Assembly (NCBI GenBank): GCA_030695205.1
Contig: JAUYTN010000021.1
Coordinates: 1 to 64,000 of the forward strand
DNA: 64,000 nucleotides
Source of the DNA: Burkholderiaceae bacterium
Lineage (GTDB): Bacteria; Pseudomonadota; Gammaproteobacteria; Burkholderiales; Burkholderiaceae_C
Direction: 5' to 3'
The notes below the pieces were generated by a model, which saw only the letters and a list, made by a program, of their open reading frames with translations, was not told the origin of the DNA and searched no databases. Both the position numbers and the translations under genes were made by a program. Below are positions 23,957 to 37,145 of this stretch, in pieces. The number at the start of each line of letters is the position of its first letter. The stretch's first letter is position 1.

Positions 23957-25324
23957 TCAGTGCCCCAGGCGTTCGGCGTGCAGGGACATGTCCAGTCCCG
24001 CCACCTCGTCTTCGGCGGTGACCCGCAGCGGTGTGATGCGGGACGTGATCCACAGCACCACGGCGGTGCCCATCAGGCTGTAGGCCAGCACCGCACCGCT
24101 GGCCAGCACCTGTGTGACCACGCTGCCATGAACGCCACCAATGGCAGGGTCTGCCAGCAGACCGGTACCCAATGCACCGACCAGCCCGCCCAGGCCATGC
24201 ACCCCAAAGACGTCCAGGGAGTCGTCGGCCCGCAGGGCCCGTTTGAGGCCTGTGGCTCCCCAGTAGCACACCGCCCCTGCCGCGATGCCCAGCATGACGG
24301 CGCTGCGCAGCCCCACAAAACCCGCTGCCGGGGTGATGGCGACCAGGCCCGCGACAGCGCCCGAACACAGGCCCAGCAGCGACACCCGCTTGCGCAGCAA
24401 CCACTCCGAGGCACCCCAGGCCAGAGCCCCACTGGCAGCAGCCACATGGGTCACCACCATGGCCAGGCCCGCGCGGCCATCGGCCGCCAGGGCAGAGCCG
24501 GCATTGAATCCGAACCAGCCTACCCACAGCAAACCGGTGCCCGCCATGGTGAGCCCCAGGTTGAACGGGGTGAAGGGCTCTTTGCCGTAGCCCAAGCGGG
24601 GCCCAAGGGCATAGGCGGCCACCAGCGCCGCCGCCCCGGCGTTGATGTGGACCACCGCGCCCCCTGCAAAGTCCAGCGCGCCCATCTGTGCCAACCACCC
24701 ACCCGGCTCCCACACCCAGTGGGCCACAGGCGCATACACCAGCAGCAGCCACAGACCTGTGAAGCACAGCAGCGCGGCCATGCGCATGCGCTCGACCACA
24801 GCGCCCACCACCAGTGCGCAGGTGATGATGGCAAACGCCAGCTGAAACAGTGCGAATACCGACTCGGGCAGGTGTGGCGCCATGTGGCTCACTGCCACCT
24901 GGCCCTGCGGGCCCAACCACTCCAGGCCCTGAAAGCCCATGCGGTCCCACCCGCCTATCCAACTCCAGCCCAGCGGGTTGGGGGTGAACGCCAGCGAATA
25001 CGCTGCTGCGAACCAGAGCAGGCTCACCCAAGCAGCCACCGCGACCACGCTGGCCATGGTGTTGAGCACGTTTTTGCTCCTGACCATGCCGCCATAAAAC
25101 AGCGCAATACCAGGCAGGGTCATGAGCAGCACCAGGGCCGTGGCCACCATGACCCAGGCCGTGTCGGCCGCGCTGATGTCGGCCATGGCGACCAGGCCGG
25201 GTGCCGCGGGTGCAGCCCAGGCAGTGTTGGGCAGGCCTGCAGCCACGGCGGTGCACAAGGCGGCAAGCCGCACTGGCAGCAGATGGTTGGCGGCACTTGG
25301 CGGAGAGGCGGATGGTGTGGGCAT
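23957..25324 (-). CDS. amt: Ammonium transporter (Amt family)
   Basis: A 455-residue inner-membrane channel for ammonium/ammonia. After a cleavable-looking leader (about residues 1-38, ending NTAWAAP) come eleven hydrophobic segments. FYGGMVRSKNVLNT follows helix 1, and the pore twin histidines are in VVHINAG and FGVHGLGG. ATG 25324 has AGGAG eight bases upstream; a longer in-frame start at 25366 lacks this. No glnK (PII) gene adjoins; a 94-residue gene follows instead. Confidence 0.93.
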   Translation of the reverse strand: MPTPSASPPSAANHLLPVRLAALCTAVAAGLPNTAWAAPAAPGLVAMADISAADTAWVMVATALVLLMTLPGIALFYGGMVRSKNVLNTMASVVAVAAWVSLLWFAAAYSLAFTPNPLGWSWIGGWDRMGFQGLEWLGPQGQVAVSHMAPHLPESVFALFQLAFAIITCALVVGAVVERMRMAALLCFTGLWLLLVYAPVAHWVWEPGGWLAQMGALDFAGGAVVHINAGAAALVAAYALGPRLGYGKEPFTPFNLGLTMAGTGLLWVGWFGFNAGSALAADGRAGLAMVVTHVAAASGALAWGASEWLLRKRVSLLGLCSGAVAGLVAITPAAGFVGLRSAVMLGIAAGAVCYWGATGLKRALRADDSLDVFGVHGLGGLVGALGTGLLADPAIGGVHGSVVTQVLASGAVLAYSLMGTAVVLWITSRITPLRVTAEDEVAGLDMSLHAERLGH

Positions 25325-25390
25325 GTGGGCTCCTGGTTGCGCTGCACCATGCATTTCCTGTGCCATTGGCCCGATTGACCAAGGGAAACC

Positions 25391-25528
25391 CCCAGTGCAC
25401 CTGGGCGGTGCATGCCGCTACAGTCATGGGTTGTTGTCAGGCGTTTGCACGGTTGTGCCACCGCCTGGCCCGGGTCGAGGAGACAACTCACCTGCACCGC
25501 GGTGTACCGCGCAGCCCGTCAGAGGCAC
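25391..25528 (+). ncRNA. Candidate structured RNA or leader upstream of the TauE/SafE gene
   Basis: A 295-base gene-free gap (25325-25619) holds ordered pairing potential on the plus strand: CCCAG-TGCAC-CTGGG (25391-25405); a nested arm GTTGTC (25433-25438) with GACAAC (25482-25487) enclosing AGGCG / CGCCT and GCAC-GGTT-GTGC; then CGCGGT-GT-ACCGCG (25498-25511); then a strong terminator. It could be a small RNA or a terminating leader for the downstream permease. I do not recognise any known riboswitch consensus; the call rests on base pairing by eye. Confidence 0.35.
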
Positions 25529-25562
25529 CACAAAAACACCGGCTCAGGCCGGTTTTTTTGTG
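25529..25562 (+). terminator. Intrinsic terminator in the amt / TauE intergenic region
   Basis: CACAAAAACACCGGC (25529-25543) pairs with GCCGGTTTTTTTGTG (25548-25562): 15 positions with one mismatch and a TCAG loop, with a seven-T run on the plus strand. No plus-strand gene ends just before it, so it must close a small RNA or a leader. It stands 57 bases before the next ATG. Confidence 0.8.
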
Positions 25563-25619
25563 TCCGCTACCCGACACCCCCACCCGTGCAGCCTCCTGCG
25601 GCGTGGTCACAATGGCGCC

Positions 25620-26375
25620 ATGGATATTCTTTTGGCCGCGACGGCCTCTTTTTTTGCCGGTTTTGTGGACTCCATCGTGGGCGGCGGAGGGCTGATTTTG
25701 TTGCCTGCGCTGTTCGCGATTTTTCCTGGCGCACCACCGGCCACTTTGCTCGGGGTGAACAAGGGGTCATCGGTCTGGGGTACAGCCTCTGCCACCTGGC
25801 AGTACGCCCGTCGGGTGAAGTTGCCATGGCATGCGCTCCTGCCCGGGGCCGGCCTGGCGCTGGCGGGCTCGTTTGCGGGTGCCTGGATGGTGACGCAGGT
25901 GTCCCCGGATGTGCTCAAGCGCCTGCTGCCCCTGGTGCTGTTGCTGGTGTTTGTATACACCCTCGTGCGCAAGGACTTCGGGCAGGTGCACGCGCCGCGC
26001 ATGCAGGGCCGCACTGAGATGGTGGCGATGGGCTGCCTGGGCGGCGTCGTTGGGTTTTACGACGGCTTCTTCGGCCCGGGTACCGGCAGCTTTTTTGTGT
26101 TTGTGATGGTGCGCTGGCTGGGCTATGACTTTTTGCACGCCAGCGCTTCGGCCAAGCTGCTCAACACCGCATCGAATGTGGCCGCCCTCACTTGGTTTGG
26201 TTGGGCGGGCCATGTGTGGTGGGGGCTGGTGCTGTTCACCGCGGTGGCCAATGTGGCAGGCAGTTTGTTGGGGGCGCGGCTGGCCATTCGGCATGGCGCA
26301 GGGTTTGTGCGGATCTTTTTTATGCTGGTGGTTGGTGCGTTGCTGGTCAGGACCGCCGCACAGGCCTACTTCTGA
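25620..26375 (+). CDS. TSUP family permease (TauE/SafE, sulfite/sulfonate-type exporter)
   Basis: A 251-residue, roughly eight-helix membrane protein. The duplicated family motif is visible in GFVDSIVGGGGLILLPAL (N-terminal half) and GVVGFYDGFFGPGTGSFFVF (C-terminal half). Family members move sulfite, sulfoacetate or other organosulfur anions; the substrate here is not known. ATG 25620 starts at the first family-typical residue. Its 3' end overlaps the convergent mrdA 3' end by 10 bases. Confidence 0.88.
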   Translation: MDILLAATASFFAGFVDSIVGGGGLILLPALFAIFPGAPPATLLGVNKGSSVWGTASATWQYARRVKLPWHALLPGAGLALAGSFAGAWMVTQVSPDVLKRLLPLVLLLVFVYTLVRKDFGQVHAPRMQGRTEMVAMGCLGGVVGFYDGFFGPGTGSFFVFVMVRWLGYDFLHASASAKLLNTASNVAALTWFGWAGHVWWGLVLFTAVANVAGSLLGARLAIRHGAGFVRIFFMLVVGALLVRTAAQAYF

Positions 26376-28354
26376 GTCGCTGGTTTGTCGGGGGTGGGCG
26401 CGGTGGTTTCCAGCAGCACAGCCACTTCGCTGGCCTTCAGTGGCTGGCCAATGGGGGCGGCAGCCAGCCCTTTTTGAACGGCGGCCATGTCCTCAGCATT
26501 GGGGTACTGGTCGAGCAGCAGGTAGTCAAATACCCGCCGCGCAATGGGGGCCGCGTGGGCTGCACCGAACCCCGAGTTCTCCACCACCACGGCCAGAGCC
26601 ACTGTGGGGCGCTCGGCCGGGGCGAAGGCGATGTACAGCGAGTGGTCGCGCTGGCGCTCCTCCAGCTTGCGGGCATCGTATTTGTCCTTTTGTCCGATCG
26701 TCACCGCCTGTGCGGTACCGGTCTTGCCCGCACTCAGGTAGGGTGCGCCTGCAAATACCCGCGTAGAAGTGCCCTCTTGCGTCACGCCCACCATGGCGCG
26801 GACCACATGTTCGATGTGCGCCGGATCCAGGGCAAGCCGCTGGCCAGGCGGCCGGGGCAGCGGTGTGCGCACCCCCGTGACTGCGTTTTCGGTGGCCAGC
26901 CCTATGTGCGGGGTGTGCCTCACCCCCCTGTTGGCCACAATACCGGTGGCCTGGGCCAACTGCAGCATGGTGAAGCTGTTGTAGCCCTGGCCAATGCCCA
27001 GAGAGATGGTCTCGCCTGCGTACCAGCGCTGTTGCTCGGGCCGTTTGTAGGAGGCGCGTTTCCAGGCCTGGCTCGGCAGCACGCCCCTGACTTCGCCCCT
27101 CATGTCCAGTCCGGTGATCTGCCCAAAGCCCAGGGGCGCCATGAAGTCGTGGATGGCGTCCACCCCCAGATCATTGGCCAGTGCGTAGTAGTACACGTTG
27201 CTCGACTTGACGATGCTGCGGTGCAGGTCCACCGCGCCCAGCCCGCCGTCACCGTGGCTGCGGAAGCGGTGGTTGCCAAACATCCAGAAGCCCGGGTCCT
27301 GGGTGATGGACTGTGGCGTGCGCTTGCCCAGCGCCAGCGCGGCCAGCCCCATGAACGGTTTGTAGGTGGAGCCGGGCGGGTAGGTGCCTCGCAGCGCCCG
27401 GTTCAGCAGGGGCTTGTCCAGCGATTCGTTGAGCATGCGCCAGTTCTCGACGTCAATGCCTTCCACAAACAGGTTGGGGTCGAAGGTGGGCTTGCTGACA
27501 AAGGCCAGCACCTCGCCGGTGTTGGGGTCCAGCGCCACCAGCGCCCCACGGCGTTCGCCGAACATCTCTTCCACCAGCCGCTGCAGCTTGATGTCCAGCG
27601 TCAGCACCACGGTGTTGCCTGGGGTGGCTGGGGTGCGGGCCAGGGTGCGCACCGCCCGTCCGCCCGCCGAGGTTTCGATCTGGTCAAACCCGGTCTGGCC
27701 GTGCAATTCTTGTTCGTAGCTTTGCTCGATGCCCAGCTTGCCGATGTATTCGGTGCCCCGGTAGTTTGCCCTGTCCTCGTCGGGCCAGTCTTCCATACGG
27801 GTTTTTTCGGCCTGGTTGATGCGGCCGATGTAGCCCACCACATGGCTGCCCGCTTCGCCCATGGGGTACTGCCTAAACAGTCTGGCCTTGATTTCCACCC
27901 CCGGAAAGCGGTACCGCTGGGCGGTGAAACGGGCCACTTCTTCGTCGGTGAGCCGGGTTCGGATGGGCAATGAATCGAAGTTGCGCGACTCCTCCCGCAA
28001 CCGCTTGAAGCGGCGCTTGTCCCGCAGCTGGATGTCCACAATCTCGCCCAGCGCCTCAATGACCTCATCCAGGTCGCCCACCCGTGAGGGGTTGATCTCC
28101 AGGGTGTAGGCCGAGTAGTTGGTGGCCAGTGGTGCGCCGTTTCGGTCAAGAATCAGCCCCCGGTGCGGCACGATGGGCAACACCGCGGTGCGGTTGCTTT
28201 CGGCCTGTGCCTTCAGGTCATCGTGCCGCAGCACCTGCAGGTACACCGCGCGTGCTCCAACCAGCCCGAAGGCCACGATCACCAGCAACAGCGCCAGCCA
28301 CACCCTCAGCCGAAAGCGGGAGAGGTCGGCTTCAACATCGCGCAGGGCAATCAT
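26366..28354 (-). CDS. mrdA: Penicillin-binding protein 2 (rod-shape transpeptidase)
   Basis: A 662-residue inner-membrane transpeptidase of the elongasome. One N-terminal membrane helix (about 17-40), a dimerisation/pedestal domain, and a transpeptidase domain with active-site Ser329 in GSTYKPF, SSN in KSSNVYYY and KTG in SAGKTGTAQ. Last gene of mreBCD-mrdA, starting 12 bases after mreD. In many proteobacteria rodA follows; here the next gene is a convergent permease, so rodA is elsewhere or absent. Confidence 0.96.
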   Translation of the reverse strand: MIALRDVEADLSRFRLRVWLALLLVIVAFGLVGARAVYLQVLRHDDLKAQAESNRTAVLPIVPHRGLILDRNGAPLATNYSAYTLEINPSRVGDLDEVIEALGEIVDIQLRDKRRFKRLREESRNFDSLPIRTRLTDEEVARFTAQRYRFPGVEIKARLFRQYPMGEAGSHVVGYIGRINQAEKTRMEDWPDEDRANYRGTEYIGKLGIEQSYEQELHGQTGFDQIETSAGGRAVRTLARTPATPGNTVVLTLDIKLQRLVEEMFGERRGALVALDPNTGEVLAFVSKPTFDPNLFVEGIDVENWRMLNESLDKPLLNRALRGTYPPGSTYKPFMGLAALALGKRTPQSITQDPGFWMFGNHRFRSHGDGGLGAVDLHRSIVKSSNVYYYALANDLGVDAIHDFMAPLGFGQITGLDMRGEVRGVLPSQAWKRASYKRPEQQRWYAGETISLGIGQGYNSFTMLQLAQATGIVANRGVRHTPHIGLATENAVTGVRTPLPRPPGQRLALDPAHIEHVVRAMVGVTQEGTSTRVFAGAPYLSAGKTGTAQAVTIGQKDKYDARKLEERQRDHSLYIAFAPAERPTVALAVVVENSGFGAAHAAPIARRVFDYLLLDQYPNAEDMAAVQKGLAAAPIGQPLKASEVAVLLETTAPTPDKPATQK

Positions 28355-28366
28355 GCCGGGCGGTTC

Positions 28367-28897
28367 CTACAGTGGCCGGTTGGCATCAAGATCGTGTGCG
28401 CCGTGCTGAGGTGCCAGCAGCAACCAGCTGCCCAGTGGCCACAAGGCCGCTGTCACGGCAGGGGCCAGCACCGCTGCCCAACCGGGAAACCCACCGGTGG
28501 CCAACAAGCCGGTCAGCAGCGTCAGCGCCTGGGCAATGGCGAACAGGGGCAGCACATGCAGCGCCTGCACCGGTGTGGGGAACCACAGCAGCCGGTGCTG
28601 CAGCGAGGCAGCCAGGTAGCCCAGCACGGTGTAGGCCAATGCATGCTGACCCATCAGGGCCGTGTGGTGGACGTCCATGGCCAGACCGAAAGCGAAGGCC
28701 ACACCCACGCCTACCCGCAGAGGTTGGTGTACCCCCCAAAACACCAGGGTCAGGGCCAACAGGTCCGGTAGCCACAGTTGGCGGCCCATCAGCCCCATGT
28801 TGAGCAGCATGTTGACCATCAGGGCCAGCAGCAGGCTGCTCCAGATGAACCAGGGGTTGGCGGGCAACAGCAGCGGTTGGCCGGGGCGCATGATCAT
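28367..28897 (-). CDS. mreD: Rod shape-determining protein MreD
   Basis: A 176-residue polytopic inner-membrane protein (about five hydrophobic segments) of the elongasome that helps couple MreB/MreC to PBP2-RodA. It begins MIMRPGQPLLLPANPWFIWSS, and the segment FAFGLAMDVHHTALMGQHAL, with its conserved Asp, is family-typical. ATG 28897 is preceded by AGGAG at seven bases; frame readings further upstream run into mreC and are not protein-like. Sits between mreC and mrdA. Confidence 0.92.
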   Translation of the reverse strand: MIMRPGQPLLLPANPWFIWSSLLLALMVNMLLNMGLMGRQLWLPDLLALTLVFWGVHQPLRVGVGVAFAFGLAMDVHHTALMGQHALAYTVLGYLAASLQHRLLWFPTPVQALHVLPLFAIAQALTLLTGLLATGGFPGWAAVLAPAVTAALWPLGSWLLLAPQHGAHDLDANRPL

Positions 28898-28919
28898 GCA
28901 TTGGCTCCTGGGGGGGCGG

Positions 28920-29852
28920 TCAGTGGCCGCTGCGCATGCTGCGTGGCGATTGGCGCCCAGCAGGCATGGCGGCTGCGTCGGGTGGAGGGGGCAGCTGGGC
29001 GGCCACAGGTGCCAGCAACAGCACATGGGTGGCGCTGCCAATCTGTGCGCTGGGTGTGCACAGTACGCGCGCAAAGGCGGACTCCGCCTGCCGCTCGACC
29101 TGCGACACCCTGGCCACCGGCAGGCCTGGGGGGTACACGCCGTCAATGCCACTGGTGCTGAGCAGGTCGCCCTCGGCCACATCGGCGTTGCCCGCCATGA
29201 AGCGCAGCTCCAGCTCATGCGTGCTGGTGCCGGGTTGGCCATAGGCCACGCTGCGTACGCCGGTGCGGGTGTTAAGTACAGGAATGGCCTGGTCGCGGTC
29301 GGTCAGCAACGTGACCTCGGACACCAGCGGGTGTACCCGCGTGACCTGTCCCAGCACACCGGATTCATCCAGCACCGGTGAGCCGGCGACGACTCCATGT
29401 GCCAGGCCCTTGTCCACAATGACCCGGCGGGCATAGGGGTCGGCTGCATCGTAAAGGACCTGGGCAGCGGTGCTGGACGTGGTCAGCCGATCGCGCAGCT
29501 CCATGAGTGAGCGCAGGCGCTGGTTTTCCAGGGTGAGCTGCTCCACCTGTCCGGCCCGGATGGTCAGTTCCAGCAGTTGGCGCTGGCTGGCGGCGGCCAG
29601 CGACTGGGCCGATTGCAGCGAATCGAAGTACTGGCCAATGGCCCTCATGCCCTGGACGGGCTGGATGACCACCCACTGCAAGGGGTACAGCGCGGTGGCG
29701 ATGGCCGAACGCAGAGGCTGGGTCAATGACAGCCGCAGGTCGGCCACCATCAGCAGCACCGCGATGGCACCAAACAGCACCAGCTTGGTCAGCGCGGACA
29801 GCCCCTGTTTGAAGAACGGGGGCGGGGATTGGTCCAGTGTCCCTAGGGGCAT
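28920..29852 (-). CDS. mreC: Rod shape-determining protein MreC
   Basis: A 310-residue bitopic protein linking the cytoskeletal MreB to periplasmic cell-wall enzymes. A single N-terminal membrane segment (about 20-42) is followed by a coiled coil (about 85-125, containing VEQLTLENQRLRSLMELRD) and the beta-rich MreC domain with RVIVDKGLAHGVVAGSPVLD and GDLLSTSGIDGVYPPGLPVA. The C-terminal tail is Pro/Ala-rich. Second gene of the mre cluster. Confidence 0.94.
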   Translation of the reverse strand: MPLGTLDQSPPPFFKQGLSALTKLVLFGAIAVLLMVADLRLSLTQPLRSAIATALYPLQWVVIQPVQGMRAIGQYFDSLQSAQSLAAASQRQLLELTIRAGQVEQLTLENQRLRSLMELRDRLTTSSTAAQVLYDAADPYARRVIVDKGLAHGVVAGSPVLDESGVLGQVTRVHPLVSEVTLLTDRDQAIPVLNTRTGVRSVAYGQPGTSTHELELRFMAGNADVAEGDLLSTSGIDGVYPPGLPVARVSQVERQAESAFARVLCTPSAQIGSATHVLLLAPVAAQLPPPPDAAAMPAGRQSPRSMRSGH

Positions 29853-29919
29853 GGGGGTATGGCGAGCGGGGCTTCAGGGCACGCACTGCCCCATGGTGCA
29901 GGGGCCGCGCAGGCGGCGC

Positions 29920-31374
<1,455 letters not shown>

Positions 31375-31674
31375 ATGTCCCTTTCACCGCAAGACATTTC
31401 GCGCCTCGCCCGGCTTGCACGCCTGGAGTTTGATGCCCCGCACGCCCAGCACATGCTGGTGCAGCTCAACGGTTTTTTTGACATCGTTGGCCAAATGAAT
31501 GCGGTGGACACCACCGGTGTGGAGCCCTTGGCCCATCCCACCGCCGTCATTGACACCGTGGCCCTGCGCCTGCGCGACGACGTGGTGTCAGAGTTCAACC
31601 AACGTGAGGCCAACCAGCAAAGCGCCCCCGCCGTCGAGCGGGGCTTGTTTCTGGTGCCCAAAGTCATCGAATAA
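31375..31674 (+). CDS. gatC: Asp/Glu-tRNA amidotransferase subunit C
   Basis: A 99-residue small subunit that stabilises GatA in the GatCAB complex, which converts misacylated Glu-tRNA(Gln) or Asp-tRNA(Asn) to the cognate amide forms. [19 protein letters not shown] and the C-terminal LRDDVVSEF are family signatures (in E. coli-type organisms with GlnRS the complex is absent). Followed by gatA after 22 bases. Confidence 0.95.
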   Translation: MSLSPQDISRLARLARLEFDAPHAQHMLVQLNGFFDIVGQMNAVDTTGVEPLAHPTAVIDTVALRLRDDVVSEFNQREANQQSAPAVERGLFLVPKVIE

Positions 31675-31696
31675 GCCACCGAGTGAGCCCCCGCAC

Positions 31697-33223
<1,527 letters not shown>

Positions 33224-33225
33224 GC

Positions 33226-34677
<1,452 letters not shown>

Positions 34678-34695
34678 CGGAACCCGCTGCGCGCC

Positions 34696-35355
34696 TCAGC
34701 GCCCGGGGCGCGGCTGCCGCTGAGCGGCCCAGAGTTGCTCCAGCCGTTTGAGTTCCTCGTCAAAGCGCGCATTGATGCGCGCCACCTCGTCCTGCTGGGC
34801 CGCCAGTCGGCGCTGCTGGCTGGCCTGTTGCTCGGTGTTGTCGTTCAGTCGGTGGCGCAGCAGGGCGGGCGCTTTGCTGGGGTCGGCTTTGTAGAACTCC
34901 ATCTCTGCGAGCAGTGCCTGGCGCTCCTGCTGCAGACTGAGCGTTTGCTGCTGAATCATGGCTTGTGCTTGATGCTGCGCCTTGAGCTGGTTGTGCCTTT
35001 CCTGGTCGTGCTCCTTGGCGGACTTGTAGCGTGCCACCAAGGCGCGGTCCTGGCGGCGTTCCTCATTCAGGCGGGCCTGCTGGGCGGCCTGTTCCCGGGC
35101 CTGCGCCGCCTGCTCGGCCCGCTCGTCGGCGGTCAGGCTGGGTGGGATGGTGCGGCGTACGCCTCCGTAGGGAGCGAGTTCGCGCTGCTCCCGGTCCAGG
35201 CACTCCATGATGGGGCGGTCAGAGGTGATGCGCCGCCCTTGGCTGTCGGTGCAGGTGTAGATGCCGGGTGTACCCGCTTGGGCCAGCGCATGGGCGCCAG
35301 GCACCCAAGCCAACAGCGCGCCACAGGCCCACACCAGCACCACTCGCCAACCCAT
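34696..35355 (-). CDS. DUF4124 domain-containing secreted/periplasmic protein
   Basis: A 219-residue protein with an N-terminal signal segment (about 1-24, VVLVWACGALLAWVPGAHA), then the DUF4124 signature GIYTCTDSQGRRITSDRPI, a conserved ECLDREQRELAPYGGVRR stretch and a long Gln/Glu/Arg-rich coiled coil to the C-terminus. Function unknown; the family is common in the envelope of beta- and gammaproteobacteria. ATG 35355 is the last start before the signal peptide; its ribosome-binding site is weak. Convergent with gatB (18-base gap). Confidence 0.78.
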   Translation of the reverse strand: MGWRVVLVWACGALLAWVPGAHALAQAGTPGIYTCTDSQGRRITSDRPIMECLDREQRELAPYGGVRRTIPPSLTADERAEQAAQAREQAAQQARLNEERRQDRALVARYKSAKEHDQERHNQLKAQHQAQAMIQQQTLSLQQERQALLAEMEFYKADPSKAPALLRHRLNDNTEQQASQQRRLAAQQDEVARINARFDEELKRLEQLWAAQRQPRPGR

Positions 35356-35510
35356 GCCGCGCAAGCCCTGCGCGCCGCCTCGGGCAGCGGCTGCGCAGGC
35401 GGGGGGCTCGCATGCCCTGTACTGGGGCGGTGGGGGGTGGTGCAATGCCTCTCCTGGTGTGTGTCGTGTCTGGGTAGTTCGGGGTGGAGGGCGGGCTGGA
35501 CGGGGTGGGT

Positions 35511-36230
35511 TCAGCCGACGTCGGCCACCCCGTAGCGCGTTCGGTAGGCCAGCACCCGGCTGTGGTGCTCGCTGGTGGCTGAGCTGCCCTGCTGCTGGGT
35601 TTGCAAATACTCCAGCAAGTCGGTCAGGCGGGCAATGGCGCATACCTCCAAACCCAAGCGATCGCGCACGTATTGCACAGCACTGTGGGGCAAATCCACC
35701 AGTTGCCCGTCGGCACCGGGGCCGGTGGCTTTTTCCTGGCGGTCCAGTGCAATGGCTACCCCGTGGGCCCGGGCCCCGGCCGCTTCGATGAGGGCGATCG
35801 ACTCGCGCACTGCGGTGCCTGCGCTCATCACATCGTCCACGATCAGCACCCGTCCTTTCAGGGGAGCGCCCACCAGGGTGCCGCCTTCGCCGTGGTCTTT
35901 CGCTTCTTTGCGGTTGTAGGCAAACGGGTAGTTGTGGCCCATGCGTGCCAGCTCGATGGCCACGGCTGCGCCCAGGGGAATGCCTTTGTAGGCAGGGCCA
36001 AAAATCATGTCAAATTCCATGCCGCTGGCCACAATCCGCTGTGCATAGAATTGGGCCAGTCGACCGAGTTTGGCACCATCGTCAAACAGGCCGGCATTGA
36101 AGAAGTAGGGGCTCATGCGCCCCGCTTTGGTTTTGAATTCGCCAAACTTCAGCACGCCTGAGTCCACCGCGAACCCCACAAATGCCTGCGCCAGTGCGGC
36201 GTCTGTGGCCAACCTGTTGTGTTCCACCAT
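35511..36230 (-). CDS. pyrE: Orotate phosphoribosyltransferase
   Basis: A 239-residue pyrimidine-biosynthesis enzyme converting orotate and PRPP to OMP. N-terminal SGVLKFGEFKTKAGRMSPYF, substrate loop AYNRKEAKDHGEGG, and the PRPP-binding motif VLIVDDVMSAGTAVRES are clear. The C-terminal tail (after DLLEYLQTQQQG) is somewhat longer than in E. coli PyrE (213 residues). Its ATG at 36230 lies 11 bases from the divergent exonuclease start, so their promoters overlap the neighbouring coding sequence. Confidence 0.95.
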   Translation of the reverse strand: MVEHNRLATDAALAQAFVGFAVDSGVLKFGEFKTKAGRMSPYFFNAGLFDDGAKLGRLAQFYAQRIVASGMEFDMIFGPAYKGIPLGAAVAIELARMGHNYPFAYNRKEAKDHGEGGTLVGAPLKGRVLIVDDVMSAGTAVRESIALIEAAGARAHGVAIALDRQEKATGPGADGQLVDLPHSAVQYVRDRLGLEVCAIARLTDLLEYLQTQQQGSSATSEHHSRVLAYRTRYGVADVG

Positions 36231-36241
36231 AGGGAAAATCC

Positions 36242-37033
36242 TTGTTCAAACTGACCAGCCTCAACCTCAACGGCATTCGCTCGGCCTCCACCAAGGGGTT
36301 GGAAGACTGGGTGGCCGCCCTGTCGCCCGATTGTATTTGCGTGCAGGAGCTCAAGGCCCAGGCTCCCGACCTGGCGGGGAGGTTCGAGGAGTTGGCCGGC
36401 TTGAAAGGGTATTTTCAGTTTGCCCAGAAGAAGGGCTACTCGGGGGTGGGGGTCTACGCACGCGAGGAACCCAGCGATGTGGTGGTGGGGTTTGATGGGG
36501 GTGAGTTTGATGCCGAGGGGCGTTGCGTGGAGCTGAGGTTTGATACGCTGTCGCACAAGCGCTCGGTGTTCAGCGTGTATTTCCCCAGCGGCTCGTCGGG
36601 TGAGGAGCGCCAGGCAGCCAAGTACCGCCTGCTGGATCTGTTCTACCCGCATTTGGAACAGGTGCGCGCGCAGCGTGAGTTCATTTTGTGTGGCGACTTG
36701 AATATTGCGCACCAGGCAAAAGACCTGAAGAATTGGCGCAGCAACCAGAAAAACAGCGGCTTTTTGCCCGAAGAACGGGCGTGGATGACCCGCCTCCTGA
36801 CCGAGGGTGGGCTGGTCGATGTGTACCGACAGCTGCACCCCGATACCACCGACGAGTGCTACACATGGTGGAGCAACCGGGGTCAGGCCTGGGCCAACAA
36901 CGTGGGGTGGCGTCTGGACTACCACCTGGCCACCCCTGCGTTGGCGGCCACGGCCCAGGCCTGCGCCATTCACAAGGCCAGCCGCTTCAGCGACCATGCG
37001 CCGGTGACCATTGACTACGGCTTTTCGCTCTGA
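36242..37033 (+). CDS. Exodeoxyribonuclease III / AP endonuclease (ExoA/XthA family)
   Basis: A 263-residue Mg-dependent DNA repair nuclease. Motifs in order: LNLNGIRSA (Asn ligand), CVQELKAQ (Glu metal ligand), CGDLNIAHQAKDLKN, WRLDYHLATPAL and SDHAPVTIDY (catalytic Asp-His). Start is TTG 36242: an in-frame TAG at 36230-36232 excludes anything longer, no ATG lies before the conserved N-terminus, and AGGGA precedes at six bases. Divergent from pyrE with only 11 bases between starts. Confidence 0.93.
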   Translation: MFKLTSLNLNGIRSASTKGLEDWVAALSPDCICVQELKAQAPDLAGRFEELAGLKGYFQFAQKKGYSGVGVYAREEPSDVVVGFDGGEFDAEGRCVELRFDTLSHKRSVFSVYFPSGSSGEERQAAKYRLLDLFYPHLEQVRAQREFILCGDLNIAHQAKDLKNWRSNQKNSGFLPEERAWMTRLLTEGGLVDVYRQLHPDTTDECYTWWSNRGQAWANNVGWRLDYHLATPALAATAQACAIHKASRFSDHAPVTIDYGFSL

Positions 37034-37145
37034 CACGGGGGTTTGGGGGGCGCAGGCGGTGTTGCCCCTGGCTGTCGTATCCTGTGCCCCTGGTGTTTTT
37101 TCTTGTACACAGAGTCCCACCCCCCCCCACCCCCCTTTGGCACGC

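Noticed and set aside
37121..37135. Poly-C tract upstream of the lipoprotein as a phase-variation switch.
   Set aside because: It is interrupted by A and lies outside the coding region; one sequence gives no evidence of length variation.
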